Shown here piece after piece: positions 33,746 to 41,694 of a stretch of 64,000 nt of DNA. The notes beneath the pieces were generated by a model. That model saw nothing but the letters and a program-made list of their open reading frames with translations, ran no database searches and was not told the origin of the DNA. The DNA comes from Pseudooceanicola antarcticus (lineage in GTDB: Bacteria; Pseudomonadota; Alphaproteobacteria; Rhodobacterales; Rhodobacteraceae), in the NCBI RefSeq assembly GCF_900215355.1, contig NZ_OBEA01000005.1:124001-188000 (forward strand), given 5' to 3'. The number at the start of each line of letters is the position of its first letter. Position 1 is the first letter of the stretch. The position numbers and the translations under genes are program-made.

Positions 33746-34207
33746 TCAGAGTGGCAGGGCGGTGGTCGACTTGATCTCTTCCATCGACAGCAGCGCGGTG
33801 ACGTTGTGCACCTTCACCTCTGAGATCAGCGCCTGGTAGAAGGCGTCATAGGCGCGGGCGTTCCGGACGCGGACCTTCAGGATATAGTCGATATCGCCCG
33901 CCAGGCGGTGCGCCTCCTGCACCTCGGGGCGGTCCTTCAGGGCTTTTAGGAAGGCGGCCTGCCAGTCGGCCTCATGTTCGCTGGTGCGGATGAGGACGAA
34001 GAAACAGGCATCGAAACCAAGGGCTTCGGCGTCCAGCACCGCCACCTGGGGGCCGATCACACCGGCCTCGCGCATCTTGCGGATACGGTTCCACACCGGG
34101 GTCTTGGAAGAGCCCACCTTGCGCGCGATGTCATCCAGCGACTGCGCCGCGTCCTGCTGCAATTGCGAAAGGATTTTCCGGTCGGTCTCGTCAAGGCGGA
34201 CAGCCAT
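33746..34207 (-). CDS. Lrp/AsnC family transcriptional regulator
   Basis: A 153-residue protein: HTH at residues 5-60 (LDETDRKILSQLQQDAAQSLDDIARKVGSSKTPVWNRIRKMREAGVI) and a C-terminal RAM/ligand domain with FVLIRTSEHEADW. Start ATG 34207 (MAVRLDET) is preceded by GGGAAAAGAG. It is divergent from the cysG-cysI-cysH operon with about 170 bases between; Rhodobacterales often have an Lrp gene at this position, so control of the sulfite reduction operon is plausible. Confidence 0.9.
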   Translation of the reverse strand: MAVRLDETDRKILSQLQQDAAQSLDDIARKVGSSKTPVWNRIRKMREAGVIGPQVAVLDAEALGFDACFFVLIRTSEHEADWQAAFLKALKDRPEVQEAHRLAGDIDYILKVRVRNARAYDAFYQALISEVKVHNVTALLSMEEIKSTTALPL

Positions 34208-34376
34208 TCGCTCTTTTCCCGTAACTGTGGAACGCGGACCACCAGAGGGCGGCAAACCGGAACCGTTTTTCTTATTTCCGCAGCCCCATGGCGCTGGCAT
34301 AGGAATATTTCCTATTTTAGGAGCAAGTCAACGCCACGGCTCCGCCCTGGCGAATGTCATGCAACAGGGATCTTCG

Positions 34377-35372
34377 ATGCGACACTTTCCGATCTTCCTC
34401 GACATGGACCGCGCCCGCGTGGTCCTTTCGGGTGGCGGTGAGGCAGCGCTGGCAAAGCTGCGGCTGCTGCTGAAGACCCGCGCCCGCATCACGCTCCATG
34501 CCGAGGCGGTCCGCCCCGAGATCCGCGCCTTCGCCGAGGCGGGCCGGATCACCTGGACCACCGCGCCGCTGACGCCCTCGGCGCTGGCCGGTGCGCAGCT
34601 GGTCTATGCCGCCGACGAGGACGCGCTGGCGGATGCCGCCACCGTCGAGATCGCCAAGGCCGCCGGCGTGCTTTGGAACGTGGTCGACGACCTTGAGGCC
34701 TCGGCCTTCATCACGCCCGCCATGGTCGACCGCGCGCCGCTGACCGTCGCCATCGGCACCGAGGGTGCGGCCCCCATGTTGGCCCGCGCCGTCAAGCGCC
34801 ACCTGGAAGAGCACCTGCCCCAGAGCACCGCCGAGCTGACCCGCGCCGCCCGCGATTTCCGCGCCGAGGCCGAGGCCCTGCCCCATGGGCTGCCGCGCCG
34901 CAGCTTCTGGTCCGACTGGTTCGAGACCGCGGGCCCCGCCGCGCTGGAAGAGAACCAGCCGCTGGAGGACGCCCTTGCGGCGCTGCTTGCCCGCCATCTT
35001 GCCGCCGAGGCGCCCGAGGGTCGCATCACGCTGACCTTCACCGGCTCGGACGATCCCGACCTGCTGACGATGAAGGCCCGCCGCGCCCTCGATCGCGCCG
35101 ATGTGGTGATCCACGATGCCGCGATTTCGCCGGCGGTGCTGGAGCTTGCGCGCCGCGAGGCGCGGCTGGTTTCGCTGGCCCGGCCGACCGAAGTGCCGCC
35201 TCTTCATCAGCTTCTCATTCTGGAGGCTGACGTTGGTGCCCATGTGGTCTATCTGGGAGCCGGGCCGCTGCCCCGTGGCCTTGCAGACCACTGTCGCCGC
35301 GCCGGCCTGACCGTCGATATCATTCCCGGCCTTCCCGCTTCCGATGCGGGTCAATTGAAGGAAACCGCCTGA
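34377..35372 (+). CDS. cysG: Siroheme synthase, N-terminal domain with truncated methyltransferase domain
   Basis: A 331-residue protein against about 457 for full CysG. Residues 1-145 hold the precorrin-2 dehydrogenase/ferrochelatase part (IFLDMDRARVVLSGGGEAALAKLRLLL; VDDLEASAFITPAMVDRAPL), then the dimerisation helices. The C-terminal 120 residues (ITLTFTGSDDPDLLTMKARRALDRADVVIHDAAIS...) are a remnant of the uroporphyrinogen-III methyltransferase domain. The SAM loop G-A-G-P-G-D is replaced by TGSDDPD, and about 120 residues are missing at the end. It probably makes siroheme from precorrin-2 supplied by a separate CobA. It leads an operon with DUF2849, cysI, cysH and DUF934. Its stop overlaps the next start (TGATG). 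Confidence 0.85.
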   Translation: MRHFPIFLDMDRARVVLSGGGEAALAKLRLLLKTRARITLHAEAVRPEIRAFAEAGRITWTTAPLTPSALAGAQLVYAADEDALADAATVEIAKAAGVLWNVVDDLEASAFITPAMVDRAPLTVAIGTEGAAPMLARAVKRHLEEHLPQSTAELTRAARDFRAEAEALPHGLPRRSFWSDWFETAGPAALEENQPLEDALAALLARHLAAEAPEGRITLTFTGSDDPDLLTMKARRALDRADVVIHDAAISPAVLELARREARLVSLARPTEVPPLHQLLILEADVGAHVVYLGAGPLPRGLADHCRRAGLTVDIIPGLPASDAGQLKETA

Positions 35373-35671
35373 TGCCCCGTCCCTTCACCCCGAAAGTCAT
35401 CACTGCCAATGCGCTGCTGGAAGGCGACGTTGTCTATTACACCGCTGACGACCAGTGGACCCGTCACCTGTCCGAGGCCGAGCTTCTGACCGATGAGGCC
35501 CATGCCGAGCTGCGCCTGATCGAGGCCTCGGCCCAGCAACACCTCGCTGTCGGCGTCTATCTCGCCGATATGGCCGCGGGCGAAAACGGCCCCGAACCCA
35601 CCCACTTCCGCGAGGATTTCCGGCGCACCGGCCCCTCGAACTACGCCCACGGAAAGCAAGTAGAGCTCTGA
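35372..35671 (+). CDS. DUF2849 protein
   Basis: A 99-residue soluble protein of the DUF2849 family (PFTPKVITANALLEGDVVYYT...; LAVGVYLADMAAGENGPEPTHFREDFR). It is conserved between cysG and cysI in Rhodobacterales and rhizobia. Role unknown, but the strict position suggests help with siroheme insertion or sulfite reductase function. Its ATG overlaps the cysG stop by one base and cysI begins one base after its stop. Confidence 0.85.
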   Translation: MPRPFTPKVITANALLEGDVVYYTADDQWTRHLSEAELLTDEAHAELRLIEASAQQHLAVGVYLADMAAGENGPEPTHFREDFRRTGPSNYAHGKQVEL

Positions 35672-35672
35672 G

Positions 35673-37334
35673 ATGTACCGCTACAACGACTTCGACGCCG
35701 CATTTCTCGCCGACCGCAACAGCCAGTTCCGCCAGCAGGTCGCACGCCGTATCGACGGCTCGCTGACCGAGGATGAGTTCAAGCCGCTGCGCCTGATGAA
35801 CGGCCTCTATCTTCAGCTCCACGCCTACATGCTGCGCGTGGCGATTCCCTATGGCACCCTGGGCGCGGCCCAGATGCGCCAGCTGGCCCATGTGGCGGAC
35901 AAGTGGGACAAGGGCTATGGCCATTTCACCACCCGTCAGAACATCCAGTACAACTGGCCGAAGCTGCCGGATGTGCCGGATATCCTGGACAGCCTGGCCG
36001 AGGTGCAGCTGCACGCCATCCAGACCTCCGGCAACACGATCCGCAACGTGACCGCCGACCATTTCGCCGGCGCTGCCGCCGATGAGGTCGCCGATCCCCG
36101 CCCCGTGGCCGAACTGCTGCGCCAGTGGTCCACCGACCACCCGGAATTCCAGTTCCTGCCGCGCAAGTTCAAGTTCGCCGTCACCGGCTCCGAGACCGAC
36201 CGCGCGGTGATCCGTGCCCATGACATCGGCATCCAGCTGGTCGAGAAGGACGGCAAGCGCGGCTACCGCGTGCTGGTCGGCGGCGGCCTGGGCCGCACGC
36301 CGGTCATCGGCAAGGTGATCCGCGACTTCCTGCCCGAGGAAGACCTGCTGCCCTATTCCGAGGCCATCGTCAGCACCTACAACGTGCTCGGCCGCCGCGA
36401 CAACAAGTACAAGGCGCGGATCAAGATCACCGTCAACGAGAACGGCCTCGACACCTACCGCGAGCTGACCGAGAAGCGTTTCGCCGAGCTGAAGCCGCTG
36501 TTCTCTGGCGTCGACCAGGAGATGCTGGAAGGCATCCGCGCGCACTTCGCGCCGCCCGCTTTCCGCAATGCTCCGACCGATGCCTATGAGGCCGCCCGCG
36601 CCGCCGACCCGGTGTTCCGCGCCTGGGCCGATACCAACCTCTCCGAGCACAAGGCCGAGGGCTATGCCATCGTCTCGATCTCGCTGAAGAAGCACGGCGA
36701 GACGCCGGGCGATGCAACCTCGGCCCAGATGCGCGCCATCGCCGACCTGGCCGAGCAATACGGCCACGACGATATCCGCATCAGCCACGAGCAGAACGTG
36801 ATCCTGCCCCATGTGCACAAGTCGGACCTGCCGGCGCTCCATGCGGAGCTGAAGAAGCACGATCTGGCCACCGCCAACATCGGGCTGGTGTCGGATATCA
36901 TCGCCTGCCCCGGCATGGACTACTGCGCCCTCGCCACCGCGCGCTCGATCCCCGTCGCCCAGCAGATCGCCGAGCGTTTCGACGCGCTGAAGCTGGAGCA
37001 CGAGATCGGCCCGCTGAAGATCAAGATCTCGGGCTGCATCAACGCCTGCGGTCACCACCACGTCGGCCATATCGGCATTCTCGGTCTCGATCGCGCAGGC
37101 GTCGAGAACTACCAGATCACCCTTGGCGGTGACGGCAGCGAGGATGCCACCATCGGCCAGCGCACCGGCCCCGGTTTCGCCTACGACGAGATCACCGATG
37201 CCATCGAGTCCATCCTGAAGACCTACCTTGGCCTTCGTGAAAGCGAGGAAGAGACCTTCCTCGACGCATACAAGCGCGTAGGCGCCGCCCCCTTCAAGGC
37301 CGCGCTCTACCCGGAGAAAGCGAATGCCGCCTGA
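35673..37334 (+). CDS. cysI: Sulfite reductase (hemoprotein), assimilatory
   Basis: A 553-residue siroheme/[4Fe-4S] enzyme reducing sulfite to sulfide. The nitrite/sulfite reductase repeats are visible (TTRQNIQYNWPKL...; NIGLVSDIIACPGMDYC). The cluster-siroheme cysteines lie in ACPGMDYC and SGCINACGHHH (C-x5-C ... C-x3-C). Electrons may come from ferredoxin or an unlinked flavoprotein. The ferredoxin-NADP reductase gene follows the operon at 38.5 kb. Nitrite reductase is a possible alternative, but operon context with cysH favours sulfite. Confidence 0.93.
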   Translation: MYRYNDFDAAFLADRNSQFRQQVARRIDGSLTEDEFKPLRLMNGLYLQLHAYMLRVAIPYGTLGAAQMRQLAHVADKWDKGYGHFTTRQNIQYNWPKLPDVPDILDSLAEVQLHAIQTSGNTIRNVTADHFAGAAADEVADPRPVAELLRQWSTDHPEFQFLPRKFKFAVTGSETDRAVIRAHDIGIQLVEKDGKRGYRVLVGGGLGRTPVIGKVIRDFLPEEDLLPYSEAIVSTYNVLGRRDNKYKARIKITVNENGLDTYRELTEKRFAELKPLFSGVDQEMLEGIRAHFAPPAFRNAPTDAYEAARAADPVFRAWADTNLSEHKAEGYAIVSISLKKHGETPGDATSAQMRAIADLAEQYGHDDIRISHEQNVILPHVHKSDLPALHAELKKHDLATANIGLVSDIIACPGMDYCALATARSIPVAQQIAERFDALKLEHEIGPLKIKISGCINACGHHHVGHIGILGLDRAGVENYQITLGGDGSEDATIGQRTGPGFAYDEITDAIESILKTYLGLRESEEETFLDAYKRVGAAPFKAALYPEKANAA

Positions 37335-38088
37335 AGCAGCCATGGACTTCGGTGCTCCCGGAGCCACGCCAGAACTGGAGGCGCGCATCGCGCGTCTCAA
37401 CGACCGCTATCGGCACCATGGGGCGACCTCGGTGCTGGAAGCGGCGCTGAAGGATCATGACGTGGGCGATCTCGCCATGGTCTCGTCCTTCGGAGCCGAG
37501 AGCGTGGCGCTGCTGCACCTGGTCTCGGTGATCGACAACACGGTGCCGGTGCTCTTCATCGACACCCAGATGCTGTTCACCGAAACGCTGGAGTACCAGC
37601 AGGAGGTGGCCGAGCGGCTGAACCTGAAGGATGTGCGGATCGTCCGCGCCTCCGAGATGGACCTGGGCAAGCAGGACCCCGACGGGACCCTGCACCAGTT
37701 CGACACCGATGCCTGCTGCAACCTGCGCAAGACGGTGCCGCTGGAACGCGCGCTCTCGGGCTTCGACGGCTGGATCACCGGGCGCAAGCGCTTCCAGTCC
37801 TCCACCCGCGCGGCGCTGGAGTTCTTCGAGGCCGATGGTGCCGACCGGATCAAGGTCAACCCGCTGGCCCACTGGCATCCCGAGGATGTGGTGGCCTATA
37901 TGGACGAGAACCGCCTGCCCCGGCACCCGCTGGTGGCCCGCGGATACCCGTCCATCGGTTGCGCGCCCTGCACCTCGCCGGTGAAACCCGGCGAAGACCC
38001 CAGGGCCGGCCGCTGGCGCGGCCAGAACAAGGAAGAATGCGGCATCCACATCGTGGATGGCAAGATCGTCAGAGGACCCCAAGCATGA
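37324..38088 (+). CDS. cysH: Adenylylsulfate (APS) reductase, thioredoxin-dependent
   Basis: A 254-residue enzyme reducing APS to sulfite and AMP. Four cysteines ligate the [4Fe-4S] cluster of the APS-specific type: C131-C132 (DACCNLRK) and C213-C216 (GCAPC). The catalytic cysteine C239 lies in EECGIH. The PP-loop region is SSFGAESVALLHL. PAPS reductases of enterobacteria lack the cluster cysteines, so APS is the likely substrate. It overlaps the cysI end by 11 bases and the next gene by ATGA. Confidence 0.94.
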   Translation: MPPEAAMDFGAPGATPELEARIARLNDRYRHHGATSVLEAALKDHDVGDLAMVSSFGAESVALLHLVSVIDNTVPVLFIDTQMLFTETLEYQQEVAERLNLKDVRIVRASEMDLGKQDPDGTLHQFDTDACCNLRKTVPLERALSGFDGWITGRKRFQSSTRAALEFFEADGADRIKVNPLAHWHPEDVVAYMDENRLPRHPLVARGYPSIGCAPCTSPVKPGEDPRAGRWRGQNKEECGIHIVDGKIVRGPQA

Positions 38089-38468
38089 GCGTCATCGTCA
38101 CAGACCAGGGCTTCGCGGCCAGCGACACCGCAGCCTCCCTGCCCGAGGCAGAGGTGTTGACCCTGCCCTCCGATACCAACCCCCACGAGGTCGATTTCTC
38201 GGGCGCCAGCATGGTGCGCGTGGAATTCCCCTCCTTCGCCGACGGTCGCGGCTTCACCATCGGCCTGGTCCTGCGCCAGCGCGGTTTCACCGGCCGCCTG
38301 CGGGCCAGCGGCCACGTGATCTCGGACCAATACGCCATGGCGCGCCGTCAGGGCTTCGACGAGGTCGAGATCTCGGACGAGCTCGCCGCGCGCCAACCGG
38401 AGGAACAGTGGAAATTTCGGGCAAACTGGAAGGCAAACGACTATCAGTCCCGCCTGCGCAGCGCCTAA
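38085..38468 (+). CDS. DUF934 protein of the sulfite reduction operon
   Basis: A 127-residue soluble protein of the DUF934 family (FPSFADGRGFTIGLVLRQRGFTGRLRASGHVISDQYAMARRQGFDEVEI). It is almost always encoded next to cysI/cysH in proteobacteria; suggested to support sulfite reductase, without a proven reaction. Start ATG 38085 overlaps the cysH stop. It is the last gene of the operon. Confidence 0.9.
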   Translation: MSVIVTDQGFAASDTAASLPEAEVLTLPSDTNPHEVDFSGASMVRVEFPSFADGRGFTIGLVLRQRGFTGRLRASGHVISDQYAMARRQGFDEVEISDELAARQPEEQWKFRANWKANDYQSRLRSA

Positions 38469-38529
38469 AGTCTTTCCAAATGGTCAAAAACGAGCTACGG
38501 CAAGGATTGAGAAGATCCTTTGTACACAA

Positions 38530-39378
38530 ATGAATGAGATCACAGTGACCGATCAAGCAGCAGCCCCGAAAGTGCCCGCCCTCCCGGACGCCCAGAAAGT
38601 CACATTCGTGAAGCACTGGACCGACCGCCTGTTCTCGTTCCGCTGCACGCGGCCTGCCTCGCTGCGCTTCCGCTCGGGCGAGTTCGTGATGATCGGCCTT
38701 ATGGGCGACCCGGACGAGAAGACCGGCCGCCAGAAGCCGATCCTGCGCGCCTATTCCATCGCCTCCCCCTCCTGGGACGAGGAAATGGAGTTCTACTCGA
38801 TCAAGGTGCCGGACGGCCCGCTGACCTCGAAGCTGCAGAACATCAAGGTAGGTGACGAGATCATCCTGCGCCCCAAGCCCGTCGGCACCCTGGTGCATGA
38901 CGCGCTGCTGCCCGGCAAGCGCCTGTGGTTCTTCGCCACCGGCACCGGCTTTGCCCCCTTCGCCTCGCTGCTGCGCGAACCGCAGACCTACGAGGATTAC
39001 GACGAGGTGGTGATCACCCATACCTGCCGTACCGTGGGCGAGCTGACCTATGGCGCCGAGCTGATCGAAGAGATCAAGCAGGACGAGATGCTGGCGGAAC
39101 TGATGGGCGAGGGCTTCTGGAAGAAGATCCGCTACTACCCCACCACCACCCGCGAAGAGAGCCCCAAGATGGGCCGTATCACCGACCTGATGCGCTCGGG
39201 CGAAGTTTTCTCGGACCTCGGCATCGAGCCGATGAACCCCGAGACCGACCGCGCCATGGTCTGCGGCAACCTGGCTTTCAACATCGACATCAAGGAGTTG
39301 CTGGAAGGCTACGGCCTCGAAGAGGGGGCAAACTCTGCCCCCAAGCAGTACGTGGTCGAGAAAGCTTTCGTGGATTGA
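38530..39378 (+). CDS. fpr: Ferredoxin-NADP(+) reductase
   Basis: A 282-residue FAD protein. FAD-binding motif RAYSIASPSWDEE, pyrophosphate/NADP-binding GKRLWFFATGTGFAPFASLL, and a C-terminal aromatic-free extension ending VVEKAFVD typical of bacterial subclass I Fpr of alphaproteobacteria. It exchanges electrons between NADPH and ferredoxin/flavodoxin and is often involved in oxidative stress defence. It lies 61 bases downstream of the DUF934 gene and could supply reductant for sulfite reductase. Confidence 0.94.
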   Translation: MNEITVTDQAAAPKVPALPDAQKVTFVKHWTDRLFSFRCTRPASLRFRSGEFVMIGLMGDPDEKTGRQKPILRAYSIASPSWDEEMEFYSIKVPDGPLTSKLQNIKVGDEIILRPKPVGTLVHDALLPGKRLWFFATGTGFAPFASLLREPQTYEDYDEVVITHTCRTVGELTYGAELIEEIKQDEMLAELMGEGFWKKIRYYPTTTREESPKMGRITDLMRSGEVFSDLGIEPMNPETDRAMVCGNLAFNIDIKELLEGYGLEEGANSAPKQYVVEKAFVD

Positions 39379-39450
39379 CCCACGGCGGAGTCTCCGACTT
39401 GGCTTGCGGGGCGGACCGGCTTCGGTTAACCCCCTGAGGAAATTGGGCGC

Positions 39451-39475
39451 GGACGGCAGGGAACCTTTGCCGTCC
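39451..39475 (+). terminator. Hairpin after fpr
   Basis: GGACGGCA and TGCCGTCC form a perfect 8-bp stem with a 9-base loop, 73 bases after the fpr stop and about 100 bases before infC. There is only a short T stretch downstream. It may be a terminator or part of the infC leader. Confidence 0.45.
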
Positions 39476-39578
39476 GTCATTCGTTTCCAAATCGACACGA
39501 CCAATTGCCGCTTGAAAAGACCCGAGGGCGCGCGTATTTTGCCGCCTCAATTCGATCAACGATCAAAGGACGAAAACC

Positions 39579-40124
39579 ATAGCTCGCAGACCTCACAACG
39601 CGCCGCCGACCCGTGACACCGGCCCCCGCGTGAACGACCGCATCCGTTGCCCCGAAGTGCGCCTGATTGGTGCCGAGGGCGAAAACGTAGGCGTTGTGCC
39701 GCCCGCTCGGGCGCTCGCCATGGCAGAAGAAGCCGGTCTCGACCTTGTCGAGATCTCGCCCAATGCCACCCCGCCGGTCTGCAAGATCATGGACTTCGGC
39801 AAGTTCAAGTACGAACAGCAGAAGCGCGAATCCGAAGCCCGGAAGAAGCAGAAGATCATCGAGGTGAAGGAGGTGAAGTTCCGCCCCGGCACCGACATTC
39901 ACGACTACGAAGTGAAGATGCGCAACGTCATGAAGTTCCTGGAAAAGGGCGACAAGGTGAAGGTCACCCTGCGCTTCCGGGGCCGCGAGATGGCGCACCA
40001 GAACCTCGGCCGCGAGCTCCTCGAGCGCGTTGCGGAAGACGTGAAGGAACTCGGCAAGGTCGAGAACATGCCGAAGATGGAAGGCCGCCAGATGGTCATG
40101 ATGATCGGCCCCGTCGCGCGCTGA
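39579..40124 (+). CDS. infC: Translation initiation factor IF-3 (non-canonical ATA start)
   Basis: A 181-residue IF-3: N-terminal domain ([24 protein letters not shown]), helical linker ([18 protein letters not shown]) and C-terminal domain ([18 protein letters not shown]...[10 protein letters not shown]). IF-3 prevents subunit joining and proofreads the start codon and initiator tRNA. The conserved alphaproteobacterial N-terminus [20 protein letters not shown] lies in frame, and the codon in front of it, at 39579, is ATA. It has AAAGGA 8 bases upstream; there is no ATG or TTG at this point. The first GTG is 17 codons further in and would delete conserved residues. infC starting at AUU and autoregulated by IF-3 is classical in E. 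coli, so ATA is credible. Confidence 0.92.
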   Translation: MARRPHNAPPTRDTGPRVNDRIRCPEVRLIGAEGENVGVVPPARALAMAEEAGLDLVEISPNATPPVCKIMDFGKFKYEQQKRESEARKKQKIIEVKEVKFRPGTDIHDYEVKMRNVMKFLEKGDKVKVTLRFRGREMAHQNLGRELLERVAEDVKELGKVENMPKMEGRQMVMMIGPVAR

Positions 40125-40149
40125 TCCCATCCTGCCTTCGAGATCGCAG

Positions 40150-40182
40150 AACGCCCTCCCCTTGCGGAGGGCGTTTTCTTTT
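40150..40182 (+). terminator. Terminator after infC
   Basis: AACGCCCTCC and GGAGGGCGTT pair as a 10-bp stem with a short loop (CCTTGC region), followed by TTCTTTT. It lies 25 bases after the infC stop. Confidence 0.85.
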
Positions 40183-40268
40183 GGGCTGTCCGCAAACCGT
40201 GATGGTCCGCTCTGCGGACAAAGCACCATTTCGCTGTGGCTGCACGAATGTCAGCTCTCGGAACTTTC

Positions 40269-41603
40269 TCACGACACGGAAGCCCTATCGACAGCTTTGC
40301 GAACTATCTGAAAGACCTCCTCCAGCTCATCTTTCGGCGCGCCGCCAAAAGCAAGCCTAAGCGCCTGGGGCACTGCAACCGTCGTTGCGAAAGGTTCTGC
40401 ACCGGATACGGAAATACCGTGCTCTTTCAAACGTGTGACGATGGGTTCTGCCCGAACACCCTTTTCGAGCGGCAGCCAGGCAAAGCCTGCGTTGCGATGT
40501 GAAAGAATGGACCGTCCATCAAAAACAGTCTGGCATAGCTGCTGAAGCTCCGCGCCGTCCCGTCGCCGGGTCTCTTCTGAGTTGGCAAGTGTGCCGTCCT
40601 CCACCCAGCCCGAGACCAGACCGGAAATCAGCGCCGGGGCGTTCCAAGTCGTCGCCCTGATCGCTTCAAGCAATCTGTCTGTGTGGGTCATAGGAGCGAT
40701 CAAGTATCCCAGACGCAACCCTGTGGCGAGACTTTTAGAGAAGCCCCCTACGTGGACCGTTCGTTCCGGCGCGAGAGCGATGAGGCTTGGTGGTGGGTCC
40801 GGCTCCAAAAAAGCGTAGGCCGCGTCTTCTATGAGCAATAGGTCATGCGCGCGCGCGACCTCGACCAGACGCAGGCGTGTTGCCTCATCCATAACCGAAC
40901 CCAAGGGGTTGTGAACCGTCGGCATCAGATAAACCGCCCGCAGCTTGCGCGCGCGACACTTTCGTTCCAGATCGTCCGGCTCCATCACGCCGTGCCGTCC
41001 CTCGACGGGAACAAGATCAAGGCCCTGCAACGCCGCAATGGATTTGAAGCCGGGGTAAGTCAGGGTGTCGGTTGCGATCCTGTCGCCGCGTCCCAAAAGC
41101 CCAAGGGCGATGGTTGCCAGCCCATGCTGACCGCCTGACGTGACCAGAAGGCATTCGGGGTCGATAGAACCAAGGGTCGCGGCAAGGCATTCGGCAATAA
41201 TCCGGCGTTCGTGCGTCCGCCCGCCGTGGGGCTGGTAGCGCAGCATCGCCTCAAGGTCGCCCGCCGCCGCAAGTCGCCGCAGGCCCGTCCGCAACATATC
41301 CGCATCGGCCGCGTCCCCCGGCATGTTGAAAACCAGGTCAATGAGGCCATCGCTGGCGGTCTGTCGGACCCCCAGCGTAGGAGGTAGTCCGCGGTCTCGC
41401 ACGAAGGTGCCACGACCAGCTTCGCCGACAATCAGGTCTCTCCGCTCCAGCTCCCCATAAGCACGAGTCGCAGTGGCAAGAGCCACATTGAACTGTTCCG
41501 CAAACGCGCGATGTGTGGGCAGTTTCGTGCCAGGGGCCAGCTTGCCCTCTTGAATCGCGGTCGAGACCAGGTCGGCGAGGCGTATGTAACGGGCTTTCCT
41601 CAT
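40269..41603 (-). CDS. MocR-type regulator (GntR HTH plus aminotransferase domain)
   Basis: A 444-residue protein. A GntR winged HTH covers residues 5-70 (LADLVSTAIQEGKLAPGTKLPTHRAFAEQFNVALATATRAY). A fold-type I aminotransferase-like domain follows, with the PLP lysine in GGFSKSLATGLRLGY. MocR proteins sense PLP or its adducts and often control divergent transporter or PLP-pathway genes. Here it is divergent from an MFS transporter. Base composition is lower in GC than the surroundings. ATG 41603 fits the family start. Confidence 0.92.
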   Translation of the reverse strand: MRKARYIRLADLVSTAIQEGKLAPGTKLPTHRAFAEQFNVALATATRAYGELERRDLIVGEAGRGTFVRDRGLPPTLGVRQTASDGLIDLVFNMPGDAADADMLRTGLRRLAAAGDLEAMLRYQPHGGRTHERRIIAECLAATLGSIDPECLLVTSGGQHGLATIALGLLGRGDRIATDTLTYPGFKSIAALQGLDLVPVEGRHGVMEPDDLERKCRARKLRAVYLMPTVHNPLGSVMDEATRLRLVEVARAHDLLLIEDAAYAFLEPDPPPSLIALAPERTVHVGGFSKSLATGLRLGYLIAPMTHTDRLLEAIRATTWNAPALISGLVSGWVEDGTLANSEETRRRDGAELQQLCQTVFDGRSILSHRNAGFAWLPLEKGVRAEPIVTRLKEHGISVSGAEPFATTVAVPQALRLAFGGAPKDELEEVFQIVRKAVDRASVS

Positions 41604-41621
41604 ATTCTCACTGTATCTAGT

Positions 41622-41637
41622 ACAATCAAAAAATTGT
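41622..41637. promoter_or_regulatory. Inverted repeat between the MocR gene and MFS transporter
   Basis: ACAAT-N6-ATTGT, 19 bases from the MocR start and about 58 bases before the MFS start, in an AT-rich divergent promoter. A candidate MocR binding site, although MocR sites are often direct repeats, and similar ACAAT motifs nearby are not obvious. Confidence 0.4.
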
Positions 41638-41694
41638 CATACTTGTTATCTCATGGCATTCCGATCTCGAGTCAATCTTCGAGGTCCGCGCCCC

